Assembly: GCA_009392815.1 (NCBI GenBank)
Contig: VFFS01000045.1
Coordinates: forward strand, 1-64,000
DNA from: SAR202 cluster bacterium
Lineage (GTDB): Bacteria; Chloroflexota; Dehalococcoidia; Lucifugimonadales; UBA826
Direction: 5' to 3'
DNA length: 64,000 nt
The translations under genes were made by a program, and so were the position numbers. A model generated the notes under the pieces. That model searched no databases and was not told the DNA's origin. It saw only the letters and a list, made by a program, of their open reading frames with translations. Shown here piece after piece: positions 20,376-30,580 of the stretch (position 1 is its first letter; each line of letters starts with the position of its first letter).

Positions 20376-21725
20376 ATGACAGAAATACATTCCATGACGA
20401 TTGCTCAACTATCCACGCAGCTCCAAGAGAAACGGATTTCTGCTGAAGAACTAACTAGAGCTTTTTTGGATCGATCCAAAATACTGGATGAGAAGCTAAA
20501 TATATGGGTCACACTCGATCCTGAAATCGCCATAGCGCAAGCTAGAAAATGTGACGAACAGATAGCTAAGAAAAAATTCAAGAGTTCTCTTCTTGGAATT
20601 CCAATAGCTGTCAAAGATATCTATTTCACGGAAGACATGAAAACAACATGTTGCTCCCCAATATTTGAAGATTTTTCGTCTGGGTATGATGCTGAACCGG
20701 TAAGACTTTTAAGAGAATCCGGCTCAGTGATTATGGGAAAAACTGTTACCACCCAGTTCGCTTGCGGAGATCCTCCACCTACGAAGAACCCCTGGAATGT
20801 TCAAAGAACCCCCGGAGGGTCCAGCAGCGGTTCGGCAGCAGGTCTAGCAGCAGGTTTATTTCCAGCCTCATTAGGTTCTCAAACAGCGGGTTCTGTACTC
20901 AGACCAGCAGCCTATAACGGGGTTGTTGGTTTCAAACCAACACATGGTTTGGTTAGCCGATATGGGGTCTATCCAGTAGCCTTGTCTCTCGATACCATGG
21001 GCTGGTTTACAAAGAATGTCTCAGATGCCGCAACTCTACTCCAATGCATGGCTGGATATGACGTAAGAGACGAAGGTTCTAAACCATCCGATATTCCTAA
21101 CTACTCCAATGCAGAGTCAGCAAAAACAGCTCCAACAATAGGTTTGGTAGATCAATATTATTTCGAGGACGCGGATCCCGGAACCGTCTCCAAAATTAAT
21201 GAACTTGCCGACAAGCTTTCTAATGCAGGAGCCAAAATCGAGTCGGCGGCTATTGGTATAAATTTCAGAGAGGTATTGGACCAACACAGGATAATTATGA
21301 CGTCAGAAGGGAGCCATACGCATAGTAAAAATTTCCTTCAACGACCTGAAGACTACGCTCCCGAAGTGAAGGCTGTGATAGAAACCGGACTTGCAACTAG
21401 TGCAGCAACCTACCTTGAGGCGCTATCGACTCAACGAAAATTAACTTCCGAAGTACAGAAAACCCTAAACTCATTCGATGTACTTATTGCACCAACCGCT
21501 ATATCTGGTGCTCCTACCCCTGAAACCACCGGGCAACCTGTTTTCCAAGCGCCATGGACAATGGCAGGAGTCCCAGCAATTAACCTTCCATACGCTTTGG
21601 ATTCAGATGGGTTGCCATTAGGGGTCCAAATTATTGGTAGCCACTTTCAAGAATATAGTCTACTTTCGAACGCATCTTGGTTAGAAGAGGTCATTGGATT
21701 CGCAGAGACGCCCAAATTAGCCTAG
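20376..21725 (+). CDS. amidase (amidase signature family)
   Basis: GIPIAVKDIYF, PGGSSSGSAAGLAAGLFPASLGSQTAGSVLRPAAYNGVVGFKPTHG. Confidence 0.96.
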   Translation: MTEIHSMTIAQLSTQLQEKRISAEELTRAFLDRSKILDEKLNIWVTLDPEIAIAQARKCDEQIAKKKFKSSLLGIPIAVKDIYFTEDMKTTCCSPIFEDFSSGYDAEPVRLLRESGSVIMGKTVTTQFACGDPPPTKNPWNVQRTPGGSSSGSAAGLAAGLFPASLGSQTAGSVLRPAAYNGVVGFKPTHGLVSRYGVYPVALSLDTMGWFTKNVSDAATLLQCMAGYDVRDEGSKPSDIPNYSNAESAKTAPTIGLVDQYYFEDADPGTVSKINELADKLSNAGAKIESAAIGINFREVLDQHRIIMTSEGSHTHSKNFLQRPEDYAPEVKAVIETGLATSAATYLEALSTQRKLTSEVQKTLNSFDVLIAPTAISGAPTPETTGQPVFQAPWTMAGVPAINLPYALDSDGLPLGVQIIGSHFQEYSLLSNASWLEEVIGFAETPKLA

Positions 21726-21774
21726 AAACAAACCTTTTTCGTTGAAAGCCTAAACATAAGGAAAAATTAGCATC

Positions 21775-23076
21775 TTGAGAAAATTTGATGCGGCTCTCGT
21801 AATGATCTGCAGTCGCTGGTTTTTTTTCGGATGGTTGATAGTGCTTGTTTCATTCACATCCAGCATGATAAATGCAGGAACAGGAAGTTACGCACTAGGG
21901 TTTTTTATTGTCCCAATGGGAGACGAACTAGGAATTTCTCGCCTCCAATTTTCCTTTATTCCACTTTTCAAGTTACTAACTATCCCAATATTGCCGCTCC
22001 TCGGCGTATTAGTCGACAAGAAAAACGGGGCTAGGATTCTCGTCGCTGTTGGAAGCCTGATTGGTGGGATAGCGTTGGCAGCCACATCCCTCGTAGAAAA
22101 CATATGGCAGTTTTACATAACTTACGGCGTCCTGTACGGATTAGGTACGGCCGCAATGGGGAGCCAACTTGTCGGCCCTTCTCTTATATCAAAATGGTTC
22201 GTTCAAAAACGTGGACGAGCAATGGCAATAGGAACGATGGGTATATCTGCAGGGGGAGTAATAATAGCTCCTATAGCGGGGCTTACTATTTCAGCAATGG
22301 ATTGGAGATCAGGCTGGTTGGCGTTGAGCATAGTCACAATAGTAGCAATAGTGCCCCCAGCAATTCTATTCATACGCCGAGCCCCAGAAGATATTGATTT
22401 ATTACCAGACGGAGGAACATTAGCCACCGAGGAACATCATATCTCCTATGAACCCGAGGTAATATCCTGGACGCTTATTCAATCTCTAAAAAGTAGAACA
22501 TTTTGGATATTTTCACTCATCCAGGCGCTCGGTATATGTGGATTAGTTCCAGTCCTGTTCCATGAAATAGCCTATATTCAAGATAAAGGTTTTCAGACTG
22601 AATATGCCACTATCGTCGCTTGGACTTTGGCTCTATCAGCGTTGATTAGCAAACTCCCATTTGGATTTCTATCTGAAAGAATGGATGTTAGGAAAGTACT
22701 GGCACTCTGCCTGATACCTGCTGGAATATCAACATTCCTTATAATCCCGGCCACATCTCTGTTTACTCTGCTACTTTGGGGAATAATTCACGGATTTTTT
22801 ATGGGAGGTTTTCCGACCATTATGGGGGTTGCTTTGCCCACCTATTTTGGGAGACAACATATGGGAAGTATCAGGGGAGTAATATCACCAATAATTATTG
22901 TTGTCTCCTCATTTAGCCCTCTTCTAGGAGGAATACTATGGAATGATGACTCCAGTTACAAATCAGCATTTGTACTGTTTGGCACGACCTGGATCATAGG
23001 TGGGTTACTTCCACTAGCATTGGGAAAACCTAAACCCCCTGACATCCAGAATTCCGATATTAGGATTGGTTTATAA
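21775..23076 (+). CDS. MFS transporter
   Basis: 12-TM MFS sequence; TTG start. Confidence 0.9.
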   Translation: MRKFDAALVMICSRWFFFGWLIVLVSFTSSMINAGTGSYALGFFIVPMGDELGISRLQFSFIPLFKLLTIPILPLLGVLVDKKNGARILVAVGSLIGGIALAATSLVENIWQFYITYGVLYGLGTAAMGSQLVGPSLISKWFVQKRGRAMAIGTMGISAGGVIIAPIAGLTISAMDWRSGWLALSIVTIVAIVPPAILFIRRAPEDIDLLPDGGTLATEEHHISYEPEVISWTLIQSLKSRTFWIFSLIQALGICGLVPVLFHEIAYIQDKGFQTEYATIVAWTLALSALISKLPFGFLSERMDVRKVLALCLIPAGISTFLIIPATSLFTLLLWGIIHGFFMGGFPTIMGVALPTYFGRQHMGSIRGVISPIIIVVSSFSPLLGGILWNDDSSYKSAFVLFGTTWIIGGLLPLALGKPKPPDIQNSDIRIGL

Positions 23077-23138
23077 ATGTGGTGTTATTAATCATACTGG
23101 TGATAGCATTCTAAGGATAATTCAGGAGGATAATCCCA

Positions 23139-25154
23139 ATGGTTCCACCAGGAGAATTTCTAGGTATAGTTCCGTCTTGGATAGTTGTTTACTTATCCAC
23201 ATTGATTTGCTTTGGCGTGGCAACTGCAATCCTTTACATAAGAATGTTCAAACCTATTCTTTCTGGAAAACCATCAGGAAGACTCGACCAACTTCCCAAG
23301 CGCATCATAGGATCCATTCCTTATATTCTTGGGCAAAAGAAAGTCCTCCAGAGTACGGACGTAGCCCGCGATCGAGCGGGGATCGCACACGCGATTATTT
23401 TCTGGGGATTTTTGTCCTTCTCTCTTAGCTACCTTATTTTCATATATGGTGACTCAATCAATAATCAATTTTCTACTTCCTTGCTAACTGAAACAGGTAT
23501 TAAGATTTTTGGGGCATATCTCGATATTCTTTCTTTATCTCTCTTAGCCGTCATTTTGCTCGCAGTGCTACGAAGATGGGTTTTTACAGCTAACCGATTG
23601 CGATTTGATCTCACTCAAAAAAGTGAGGCCGCGATCATATTGGCACTCATAGCACTGCTCATGATAACAACCATTCTCGCCGAGGCATTTTACGTTGTCG
23701 CAGCAAATACACACTCTCACTCATTCGTTGGCAATATCCTGGGAGACTGGCTGACTAATATCGGGATTACAGATTCTTCAGCCACTTACATCTATGAAAC
23801 CAGTTGGTGGATACACTTGGCCATAATTCTAGGCTTTTCCGTGTACATACCTATTTCTAAACACGTTCATCTTGTCGGAGCACCAATCGCATTTGTCACT
23901 AGACAACTAGAGGCAAAAGGAACTTTAACCACAATCACAGATTTTGAGGAAGCAGAATCGTTCGGCGCCTCTCGTATGAAAGATTTCAACCAGAAGCAGT
24001 TACTTGATGCGTTCGCATGCGCTGTTTGCGGTAGATGTACAGACGTTTGTCCAGCAAACCTGACCGGAAAAATGCTATCACCCATGCACATAGTTCAAGG
24101 TATGAGATACCACATAGCTGATGCAACTTCAGCTGAATCCGAAGCCGAGATACCTAGTGTTATTGGATCTCGAATAGAAAAGGAAGCTGTTTGGGACTGT
24201 CTAACCTGTGGAGCTTGCACCGAAGTATGCCCTGTGGGAAACGAACCTTTTCACCCTCTTATAGACATTCGAAGATACATGGTTATGGAGGAGCCAGACA
24301 TACCAGAAGGGGCCCAAGGTGCATTACTCAATTTAGAACAACGAGGACATCCATGGAGCGGGACTACCTTCACCCGTGAAAGTTGGTATGAAGGCCTGGA
24401 TGTTCAGACATTCAGCGAGAATCCCGAGGCCGAATATTTGCTTTGGGTTGGATGCACAAACGCTCTCGAACAACGCAGCCAGAGCATCCCTCGGGCAATG
24501 GTGGGCATTCTTAATAGGGCCAAAGTAAACTTCGCCATTCTAGGCCCTGAGGAGACATGTACAGGGGACCCCGCCAGAAGAATGGGTAACGAATACCTAT
24601 ACCAAATGCTAGCGATGCAAAATATAGAAACTTTCAATCGCTATGGAATAAAAAAGATTCTTACGAGTTGCCCCCATTGTTTCAATAACATTAAAAATGA
24701 GTACCCTCACCTTGGAGGCAGTTTTGAAGTCCTTCATTACAGCGAACTAATTTCTGACCTAATACAGCAGGAGATCATAAAACCCATCGTCGAAATAGAT
24801 ACTAAATTGGCATACCACGACTCCTGCTACCTCGGGAGACAAAATGGAATTTATGATGCCCCAAGAAATGTAGCGAAATCCATCCCAGGACTTGAATTAA
24901 TTGAGATGGAAAAATGTAGAGGAAACGGATTTTGTTGCGGAGCAGGAGGGGGACATATGTGGTTTGAAGAAGGAGGGTCAGAGCGAGTAAATCACGCTCG
25001 GACGGACCAATTCCTTGAAACCAATGCTGACACTGTCGGTGTATCCTGTCCCTTCTGTATGCAAATGATGGAAGAGGGGGTCGAATCCAAAGGTGTATCA
25101 GACTCGAGGAAGGTAAAAGATCTGGTTGAGTTGCTAGAGGAAAGCCTTGGGTGA
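23139..25154 (+). CDS. membrane-anchored Fe-S oxidoreductase, NarI-like N-terminus + HdrD/GlpC-like C-terminus (ETF:menaquinone oxidoreductase-type)
   Basis: Multi-TM N-terminus; CAVCGRCTDVCPAN, CLTCGACTEVCPVGN (2x 4Fe-4S), two CCG-type domains (CPHCFNN..., HDSCYLGRQNGIYDAPR...GFCCGAGGGHMW). Confidence 0.88.
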   Translation: MVPPGEFLGIVPSWIVVYLSTLICFGVATAILYIRMFKPILSGKPSGRLDQLPKRIIGSIPYILGQKKVLQSTDVARDRAGIAHAIIFWGFLSFSLSYLIFIYGDSINNQFSTSLLTETGIKIFGAYLDILSLSLLAVILLAVLRRWVFTANRLRFDLTQKSEAAIILALIALLMITTILAEAFYVVAANTHSHSFVGNILGDWLTNIGITDSSATYIYETSWWIHLAIILGFSVYIPISKHVHLVGAPIAFVTRQLEAKGTLTTITDFEEAESFGASRMKDFNQKQLLDAFACAVCGRCTDVCPANLTGKMLSPMHIVQGMRYHIADATSAESEAEIPSVIGSRIEKEAVWDCLTCGACTEVCPVGNEPFHPLIDIRRYMVMEEPDIPEGAQGALLNLEQRGHPWSGTTFTRESWYEGLDVQTFSENPEAEYLLWVGCTNALEQRSQSIPRAMVGILNRAKVNFAILGPEETCTGDPARRMGNEYLYQMLAMQNIETFNRYGIKKILTSCPHCFNNIKNEYPHLGGSFEVLHYSELISDLIQQEIIKPIVEIDTKLAYHDSCYLGRQNGIYDAPRNVAKSIPGLELIEMEKCRGNGFCCGAGGGHMWFEEGGSERVNHARTDQFLETNADTVGVSCPFCMQMMEEGVESKGVSDSRKVKDLVELLEESLG

Positions 25155-25198
25155 CTGCAAAACCCGAACATAACAGAGGATGTTTAATTACTCATATC

Positions 25199-25663
25199 TT
25201 ATTCTGATTCCGATAAAGCAACGTACTTTGAAGGGCATTTCACGATAACATTTTGGCTGTCAAATTCTTTCTCTGTGTGATGTACACCCTCAAGTATAAT
25301 TTCAGAATGTTCATTGAAGAATAGATCAGGTAATACACCGTTGTGCTTAGCATCCATAACATATTCCCCATCTGTAAGCGAAAAATGGGCAACAGTCGAG
25401 CCTTCTGATCTATGAAATGAATCTGGAACAAGCTTTCCGCTTACCCGAACTATACGTCCTTCCTGTGTGGATGCCTCACGATTTATTTCTCCCACCGTGT
25501 AGTAATAAACCGTAGCACTTTGAAATGCCATAAAAGCAAAATAAGTAAGCGAACTGATAAGCACTATAGCCGCTATCAGAAACTTACCGCGGTTGGCAGT
25601 CAGGAGACCTTGATTACCTGACGTTGAAGAATCTAGGTTTCCTTCTACGTTTTCCTGATCCAC
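25199..25663 (-). CDS. ccmE: cytochrome c maturation protein CcmE, CxxxY variant
   Basis: Single N-terminal TM, OB-fold GRIVRVSGKLV...; C-terminal VIVKCPSKY in place of the usual HxxxY heme-attachment motif. Confidence 0.88.
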   Translation of the reverse strand: MDQENVEGNLDSSTSGNQGLLTANRGKFLIAAIVLISSLTYFAFMAFQSATVYYYTVGEINREASTQEGRIVRVSGKLVPDSFHRSEGSTVAHFSLTDGEYVMDAKHNGVLPDLFFNEHSEIILEGVHHTEKEFDSQNVIVKCPSKYVALSESE

Positions 25664-25682
25664 CCTAATCTGACTCCTAAAA

Positions 25683-25988
25683 TTATTTTTGTGAATTCAC
25701 AACTATGGATCTTCTCAGTTCTTCTACCTCTCGCTTCATTTCAGATAACCTTTTGGAAAGAAAAAATATATAGGCAAAAAACGCCAGCCAAGTTATAAAA
25801 AAAACGGCGAATAGGAATCTGAGATTATCCTGAGGTCCGTCCGACCCAGGCGAAGATGAAGCAACAGGATCTGCGGCAAATAAGTCCATACCAGTCATGC
25901 CTTTGCAAATGAAAAGGAACGCCACCAATACTAATGGGGCCCCAAAAAACTTGTTAATTCGATACAGAAGCATATTGATAAACCTCAT
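25683..25988 (-). CDS. small membrane protein between ccmC and ccmE (CcmD-like)
   Basis: Position and C-terminal FITWLAFFAYIFFLSKRLSEMKREVEELRR. Confidence 0.6.
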   Translation of the reverse strand: MRFINMLLYRINKFFGAPLVLVAFLFICKGMTGMDLFAADPVASSSPGSDGPQDNLRFLFAVFFITWLAFFAYIFFLSKRLSEMKREVEELRRSIVVNSQK

Positions 25989-26643
25989 CGAGGGTATCCT
26001 CTACCCTCCTAATACGAACTCTCTCACATAATAAATATACGTAAAACAACGTGAAGGCTATAAGGGCAACAACAAATGTCAAAAGCATGTCTGAGTCAAG
26101 ACTCGATTCAGCTAGCGGTCCTATATTCAAATCAGGATGGGCGGTTCTCCACCATATCGATGCCAGATATATCAACGGTGCATCAATCGCACCTAACAGT
26201 GCCACCACCGAGGCATAACGCCTCCCCTGAGAACCACTAGGTGAATAGGCCCTAACCATCAAGTAGCCAACATAAATAAACCACAAAATAAGAGTTGTGG
26301 TGAGTTTAGGGTCCCAAGACCACCAAACACCCCATACAGGCTTAGCCCATATAGCTCCGGTTACCAATATCAACGTTGCGAATATGACACCCAATTCAGC
26401 TGCCGAATATGCCAAAGCGTCCCATTTATCATTTCCCGAAATTAAATGAACAACGCTAGCAACGCCGACAAGTATTATTGACACCATTCCAATCCACGCT
26501 AAAGGAACATGAAAATAAAAAATCCTCTGGGAAACACCAAGGTTCTGTTCTGTAGGCACCCAGATAAATATTAAATAAATTGTGCTGAGCATTAAGATCG
26601 CACTAATAGTGAAAAGTGAAGTTCTAATTAACAGCGAACACAT
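25954..26643 (-). CDS. ccmC: heme exporter protein CcmC
   Basis: IFYFHVPLAWIGM, KPVWGVWWSWDPKLTTTLILWFIYVGYL (WWD/tryptophan-rich motif). Confidence 0.95.
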   Translation of the reverse strand: MCSLLIRTSLFTISAILMLSTIYLIFIWVPTEQNLGVSQRIFYFHVPLAWIGMVSIILVGVASVVHLISGNDKWDALAYSAAELGVIFATLILVTGAIWAKPVWGVWWSWDPKLTTTLILWFIYVGYLMVRAYSPSGSQGRRYASVVALLGAIDAPLIYLASIWWRTAHPDLNIGPLAESSLDSDMLLTFVVALIAFTLFYVYLLCERVRIRRVEDTLDEVYQYASVSN

Positions 26644-26812
26644 CTCCTAAATGCCAAGGTATCGTACAATCAACAACTCTTTAGATTATTCAGGCTAAAA
26701 TGGTACCACCGGAACAGACCTCAGGTCACACCATGGACGAGCAAGCTAACCATGCATGGCTAGGACAAAGCGAAGAGTTATATTCTGTTAAAGAAAATCA
26801 AATGGATTCTAT

Positions 26813-28504
26813 CTAGCTTGTTACTGCTCCAACCGATGCCGAAGACACAAGCTTTGCATACTTGGCTAAGACACCTCTCTCATAATTAGACTTTCTGGGT
26901 TGCCACTTCTGTCTTCTAGACTCAAGTTCCTCATCAGAAATATTCACGTTAAGCTGACGAGAACCTACATCCATTGATATAGTATCGCCCTCTTCTATCA
27001 AACCGATCGGTCCACCGACTGCGGCCTCAGGAGCTACATGCCCTATCATAGGACCACGAGTAGCTCCGGAAAATCTGCCGTCAGTGATAAGAAGCGTTGA
27101 TTCCCCTAACCCTGCCCCCATGATCGCACCTGTAACAGCCAGCATTTCCTGCATCCCAGGGCCGCCTTTTGGACCCTCGTACCGAATTACTAACACATCA
27201 CCATGATCTATTTCACCATTAGTTACTGCCTCAAAAGCAGCACGTTCGCCATCATAAACCTTGGCTGGACCCTCATGCTCATGGTGGTCAGTCCCTGTAA
27301 CCTTCATTACAGCCCCTTCCGGGGCAAGATTACCCTTTAATATCGCTAAGCCACCTGTAGAACTTTTAGCATTGGAAACTGAGTAAATAACCTTTTCGTC
27401 AGGTTTTGTAGTAACCCCTTCTAAGTTCTCACCAATAGTCTTGCCATTTATAGTAACCGCATCACCATGTAAAAGACCTGCATCTAAGAGCTCTTTAAGA
27501 ACGACCTGAACTCCACCCGATCGATCTACATCTGACATCACATACTTACCACCAGGTCTCAAATCAGTTAGATAGGGTGTTTCAAGACTAAGTCTGTCAA
27601 AATCCTCTATGGTCAAATCTACTTCCGCTTCTCTGGCCATGGCCAACAAATGCAACACCGCGTTAGTCGATCCTCCCATTGATAAAACCAAGCGAATAGC
27701 ATTTTCAAACGCGTCTTTGGTCATAATATCCCTAGGCTTTACACCCCGTTCTAGCATCGAATATATGTATTTACCTGCTTCATGGGCAACATCGAGGTTG
27801 CGATTGTCTACCGCAGGAATCGAAGCCGCACCCGGAATAGACATTCCCATAGCCTCTATTGCAGAAGCCATAGTGTTAGCAGTAAACATCCCAGAGCAAG
27901 CCCCTTCTCCAGGACATGCTGCCCTTTCCATATCCATGAGTTCATCAATACTTATTTGACATTTGGCGAAAGCTCCGACAGCTTCATACATGTCCTGTAT
28001 ATTTATATCCTGTCCAGCGTAGGATCCGGGGAGAATTGCACCCCCATAAACAAAAACTGACGGGATATTTAGTCTAGCCATCGACATCATTGCCCCCGGC
28101 ATATTCTTGTCACAAGCAGCCACAACGACCAAGCCGTCCATTCCCTCTGTAAAACAAACCGTTTCAATGGAGTCCGCAATAACCTCCCTGCTAACCAACG
28201 AACCTTTCATCCCCTCAGTCCCCATGGATATGCCGTCACTGATGGTGATAGTACCGAACATGAAAGGGACAGCTTGTGCGTCCCATAATCCTTCCTTAGC
28301 CCTCTCTGCTATCCGAGTCAAGTGCACGTTACATGGAGTAACATCGCTTGCGAGATTCGCAACGGCTACAAATGGTTTCTCCATATCATCATCGCCCAGC
28401 CCCACCGCCCTTAACATAGAGCGTGCCGGAGCACGATCAGGCCCAAGACTCACAATTCCAGATTTATGTTTTAGTAATGAAAGATCTTTTGTCTCAGTGG
28501 ACAT
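26813..28504 (-). CDS. ilvD: dihydroxy-acid dehydratase
   Basis: [57 protein letters not shown]. Confidence 0.98.
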   Translation of the reverse strand: MSTETKDLSLLKHKSGIVSLGPDRAPARSMLRAVGLGDDDMEKPFVAVANLASDVTPCNVHLTRIAERAKEGLWDAQAVPFMFGTITISDGISMGTEGMKGSLVSREVIADSIETVCFTEGMDGLVVVAACDKNMPGAMMSMARLNIPSVFVYGGAILPGSYAGQDINIQDMYEAVGAFAKCQISIDELMDMERAACPGEGACSGMFTANTMASAIEAMGMSIPGAASIPAVDNRNLDVAHEAGKYIYSMLERGVKPRDIMTKDAFENAIRLVLSMGGSTNAVLHLLAMAREAEVDLTIEDFDRLSLETPYLTDLRPGGKYVMSDVDRSGGVQVVLKELLDAGLLHGDAVTINGKTIGENLEGVTTKPDEKVIYSVSNAKSSTGGLAILKGNLAPEGAVMKVTGTDHHEHEGPAKVYDGERAAFEAVTNGEIDHGDVLVIRYEGPKGGPGMQEMLAVTGAIMGAGLGESTLLITDGRFSGATRGPMIGHVAPEAAVGGPIGLIEEGDTISMDVGSRQLNVNISDEELESRRQKWQPRKSNYERGVLAKYAKLVSSASVGAVTS

Positions 28505-28702
28505 ATTTTCTCCCCTTATGAATTTCGTTGACTTGTTGACTTATTGTTTATATCTGTTGTGGGCACATAGCAACTTTGCATATATGAAATGCGAGGGAAT
28601 TATAACTGAGTTGTCGCAAACATTCAGTTAGGACGGAATGTACTAAGCGGGAGAAGCCACAGGTGACGCTCCCAATAATATTAAGGCAGACAGCCCCTTC
28701 TT

Positions 28703-28909
28703 TTAGGAAGAGGGGCCGTGCTTCTCTAGCAGCTCATGAACTCTTGGATCTATTGTGTCAGGGATATCTCTTCCAGAGTCAAAGTATGCAATAGCTAGAT
28801 GAGCATCTCTGTGAAGTTGCTCGCTCTCTTGCATATCTTTGTAGTCACTATTTAATTCCCCAAAAAGGGCGTCTATATGTTCTTTCTTAAAACTAGCGTT
28901 GCTAGACAT
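28703..28909 (-). CDS. short hypothetical protein (68 aa) next to RDH-like gene
   Basis: ORF downstream of and co-oriented with the 28935-30188 gene. Confidence 0.5.
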   Translation of the reverse strand: MSSNASFKKEHIDALFGELNSDYKDMQESEQLHRDAHLAIAYFDSGRDIPDTIDPRVHELLEKHGPSS

Positions 28910-28934
28910 TAAATTGGTTGCCCCCCTGGATAAC

Positions 28935-30188
28935 TTAGAGCCCCGAGTCGTAGCCGGTCTCCTCAGTGATTATGGTTGTGAGTTCGTCAGCAAAGTCTTT
29001 TGCCTCTTCAGATGACGCAGCACCTTTTTCGCTCAACTTCTTCTTGAACTGATCAAACAACCATTCATCCTTCGTCCCATGAGGCATATCGAAAAATTCT
29101 CTGTCAAAGGAGGGTAGCTCACCTGGTCCAAAATAACCTTTGCCTCTAATTTCAAAGCCCTCGAGGTTATCTGTTCCTTTTCCGAGTACATTGCCAGTTT
29201 CAACGAAGTGCTCCATAACAGCAGGAGCTCCATATCTTTGAATCGGGCATGTCAGCATGCATATACCGCAACCTTCATACGTGGCCATAACAGGCCGGCA
29301 TCGGTCATACATAAGCTTGTGCTTCTCAGCTCCTCGCCACCACACTTTGTCCTTTACAAGGGCACGTCCAGGGCATCTATTGACACATACCTGGCATTCC
29401 TCACAAAACTTATGGAACCCGTAATCTATGGGCTTATCATAAGTAACTTCGGCGTCAGTGGTAATTATGAAAATTCTAGACCTAGACCCGAAGTGTGGAG
29501 ATAAAAGCTGGCCATTTGCTCCTAGTTGACCAAGACCAGCCTCTACAAACATTGGAATATACGGAGCGCTGTTATCGTTGGGGCTATGAATCTGTGCCCG
29601 ATAACCTAAGGAACGTATAAAGTCGGCTAACTCTAGGGCGTAACCACCTTCTTCTTCATAAGTTCCAAAATGCGCAAACTCGGCTTCCATACTTGGAATG
29701 GTCTGTGTTTGCCAGTAATCTTGTTCTAGGGCTAAGCAGATCGCGTGCTCATACTTCGCCCACCCCTTTTTACTCTTATATGTGTAGCGGCGGTCGTATT
29801 TCGTAAAACCAACTTCCCCGAAACCTAGATCACGCGCCTTCTCACGAATTTCATCAGTAACGTCTTTGCCTGCTACAACATCTCCTGTCGGCTCCACGCC
29901 ACCGGAGACAAAAGCAGCATCAACCAAAGGTTTATTTACTTTGTCGTGATGCTTTCTGTATTCATACATCTCACCAGTGTAAACAGTCCAAGTCCATTCT
30001 CGATCTGCAGCCTTTTCAATATTCTGCGTCTCCAACGGATAATTCCGACTGTAAAAATCTACATCCTGCTTCCTCTGGGGAATTCCGGGTACCGTGGCCA
30101 GTTCATCGGCCACTTGAATCGTAACGTCGTCATGACCCTTCTTTCTTCCAGGTCTATTAACCACATGGTGAACGCGCTTCAAAGTCAT
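28935..30188 (-). CDS. reductive dehalogenase-like / QueG-like 4Fe-4S protein
   Basis: CEECQVCVNRCPGRAL and CRPVMATYEGCGICMLTCPIQRYG (two 4Fe-4S motifs); preceding ANGQLLSPHFGSRSRIFIITTDAEV; no Tat signal. Confidence 0.82.
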   Translation of the reverse strand: MTLKRVHHVVNRPGRKKGHDDVTIQVADELATVPGIPQRKQDVDFYSRNYPLETQNIEKAADREWTWTVYTGEMYEYRKHHDKVNKPLVDAAFVSGGVEPTGDVVAGKDVTDEIREKARDLGFGEVGFTKYDRRYTYKSKKGWAKYEHAICLALEQDYWQTQTIPSMEAEFAHFGTYEEEGGYALELADFIRSLGYRAQIHSPNDNSAPYIPMFVEAGLGQLGANGQLLSPHFGSRSRIFIITTDAEVTYDKPIDYGFHKFCEECQVCVNRCPGRALVKDKVWWRGAEKHKLMYDRCRPVMATYEGCGICMLTCPIQRYGAPAVMEHFVETGNVLGKGTDNLEGFEIRGKGYFGPGELPSFDREFFDMPHGTKDEWLFDQFKKKLSEKGAASSEEAKDFADELTTIITEETGYDSGL

Positions 30189-30580
30189 CTAAGTCCCTCC
30201 CAGATTCATATAAACATATCGCGTCAGTAGATAATGACTATATTTCACTGGTAGTCTAGGCACATCCCGACCGTAAGTCAATAAGCGTCACTACGGCCTG
30301 GTTATTCTATCTCTCTCAATAATCAAACAAGGCCACGGGGTCTGACTCCTAGCACACTATTGGTCTGAAATCACGAAACCGCATTTTTGCATGCACATAA
30401 ATACAAATCCCCTAGCCCTCCTTTGAAAATTTATGATACCTACTTGACCCATCGAAACCAGTCATAATGTCAGTTGAACCAGGGTATGCACTGAAATTAA
30501 TTAGACGGTTGATAACCAAAAACAGATTCCGAAATAAAGCATCCTGTTTGAAGTTGAAGGCGGAAAATTTTGCAGAACCC

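Noticed and set aside
26700-26816. 38-aa ORF ([38 protein letters not shown]) converging with ilvD
   Set aside because: No clear ribosome-binding site and no recognisable features; too short to support without conservation data.
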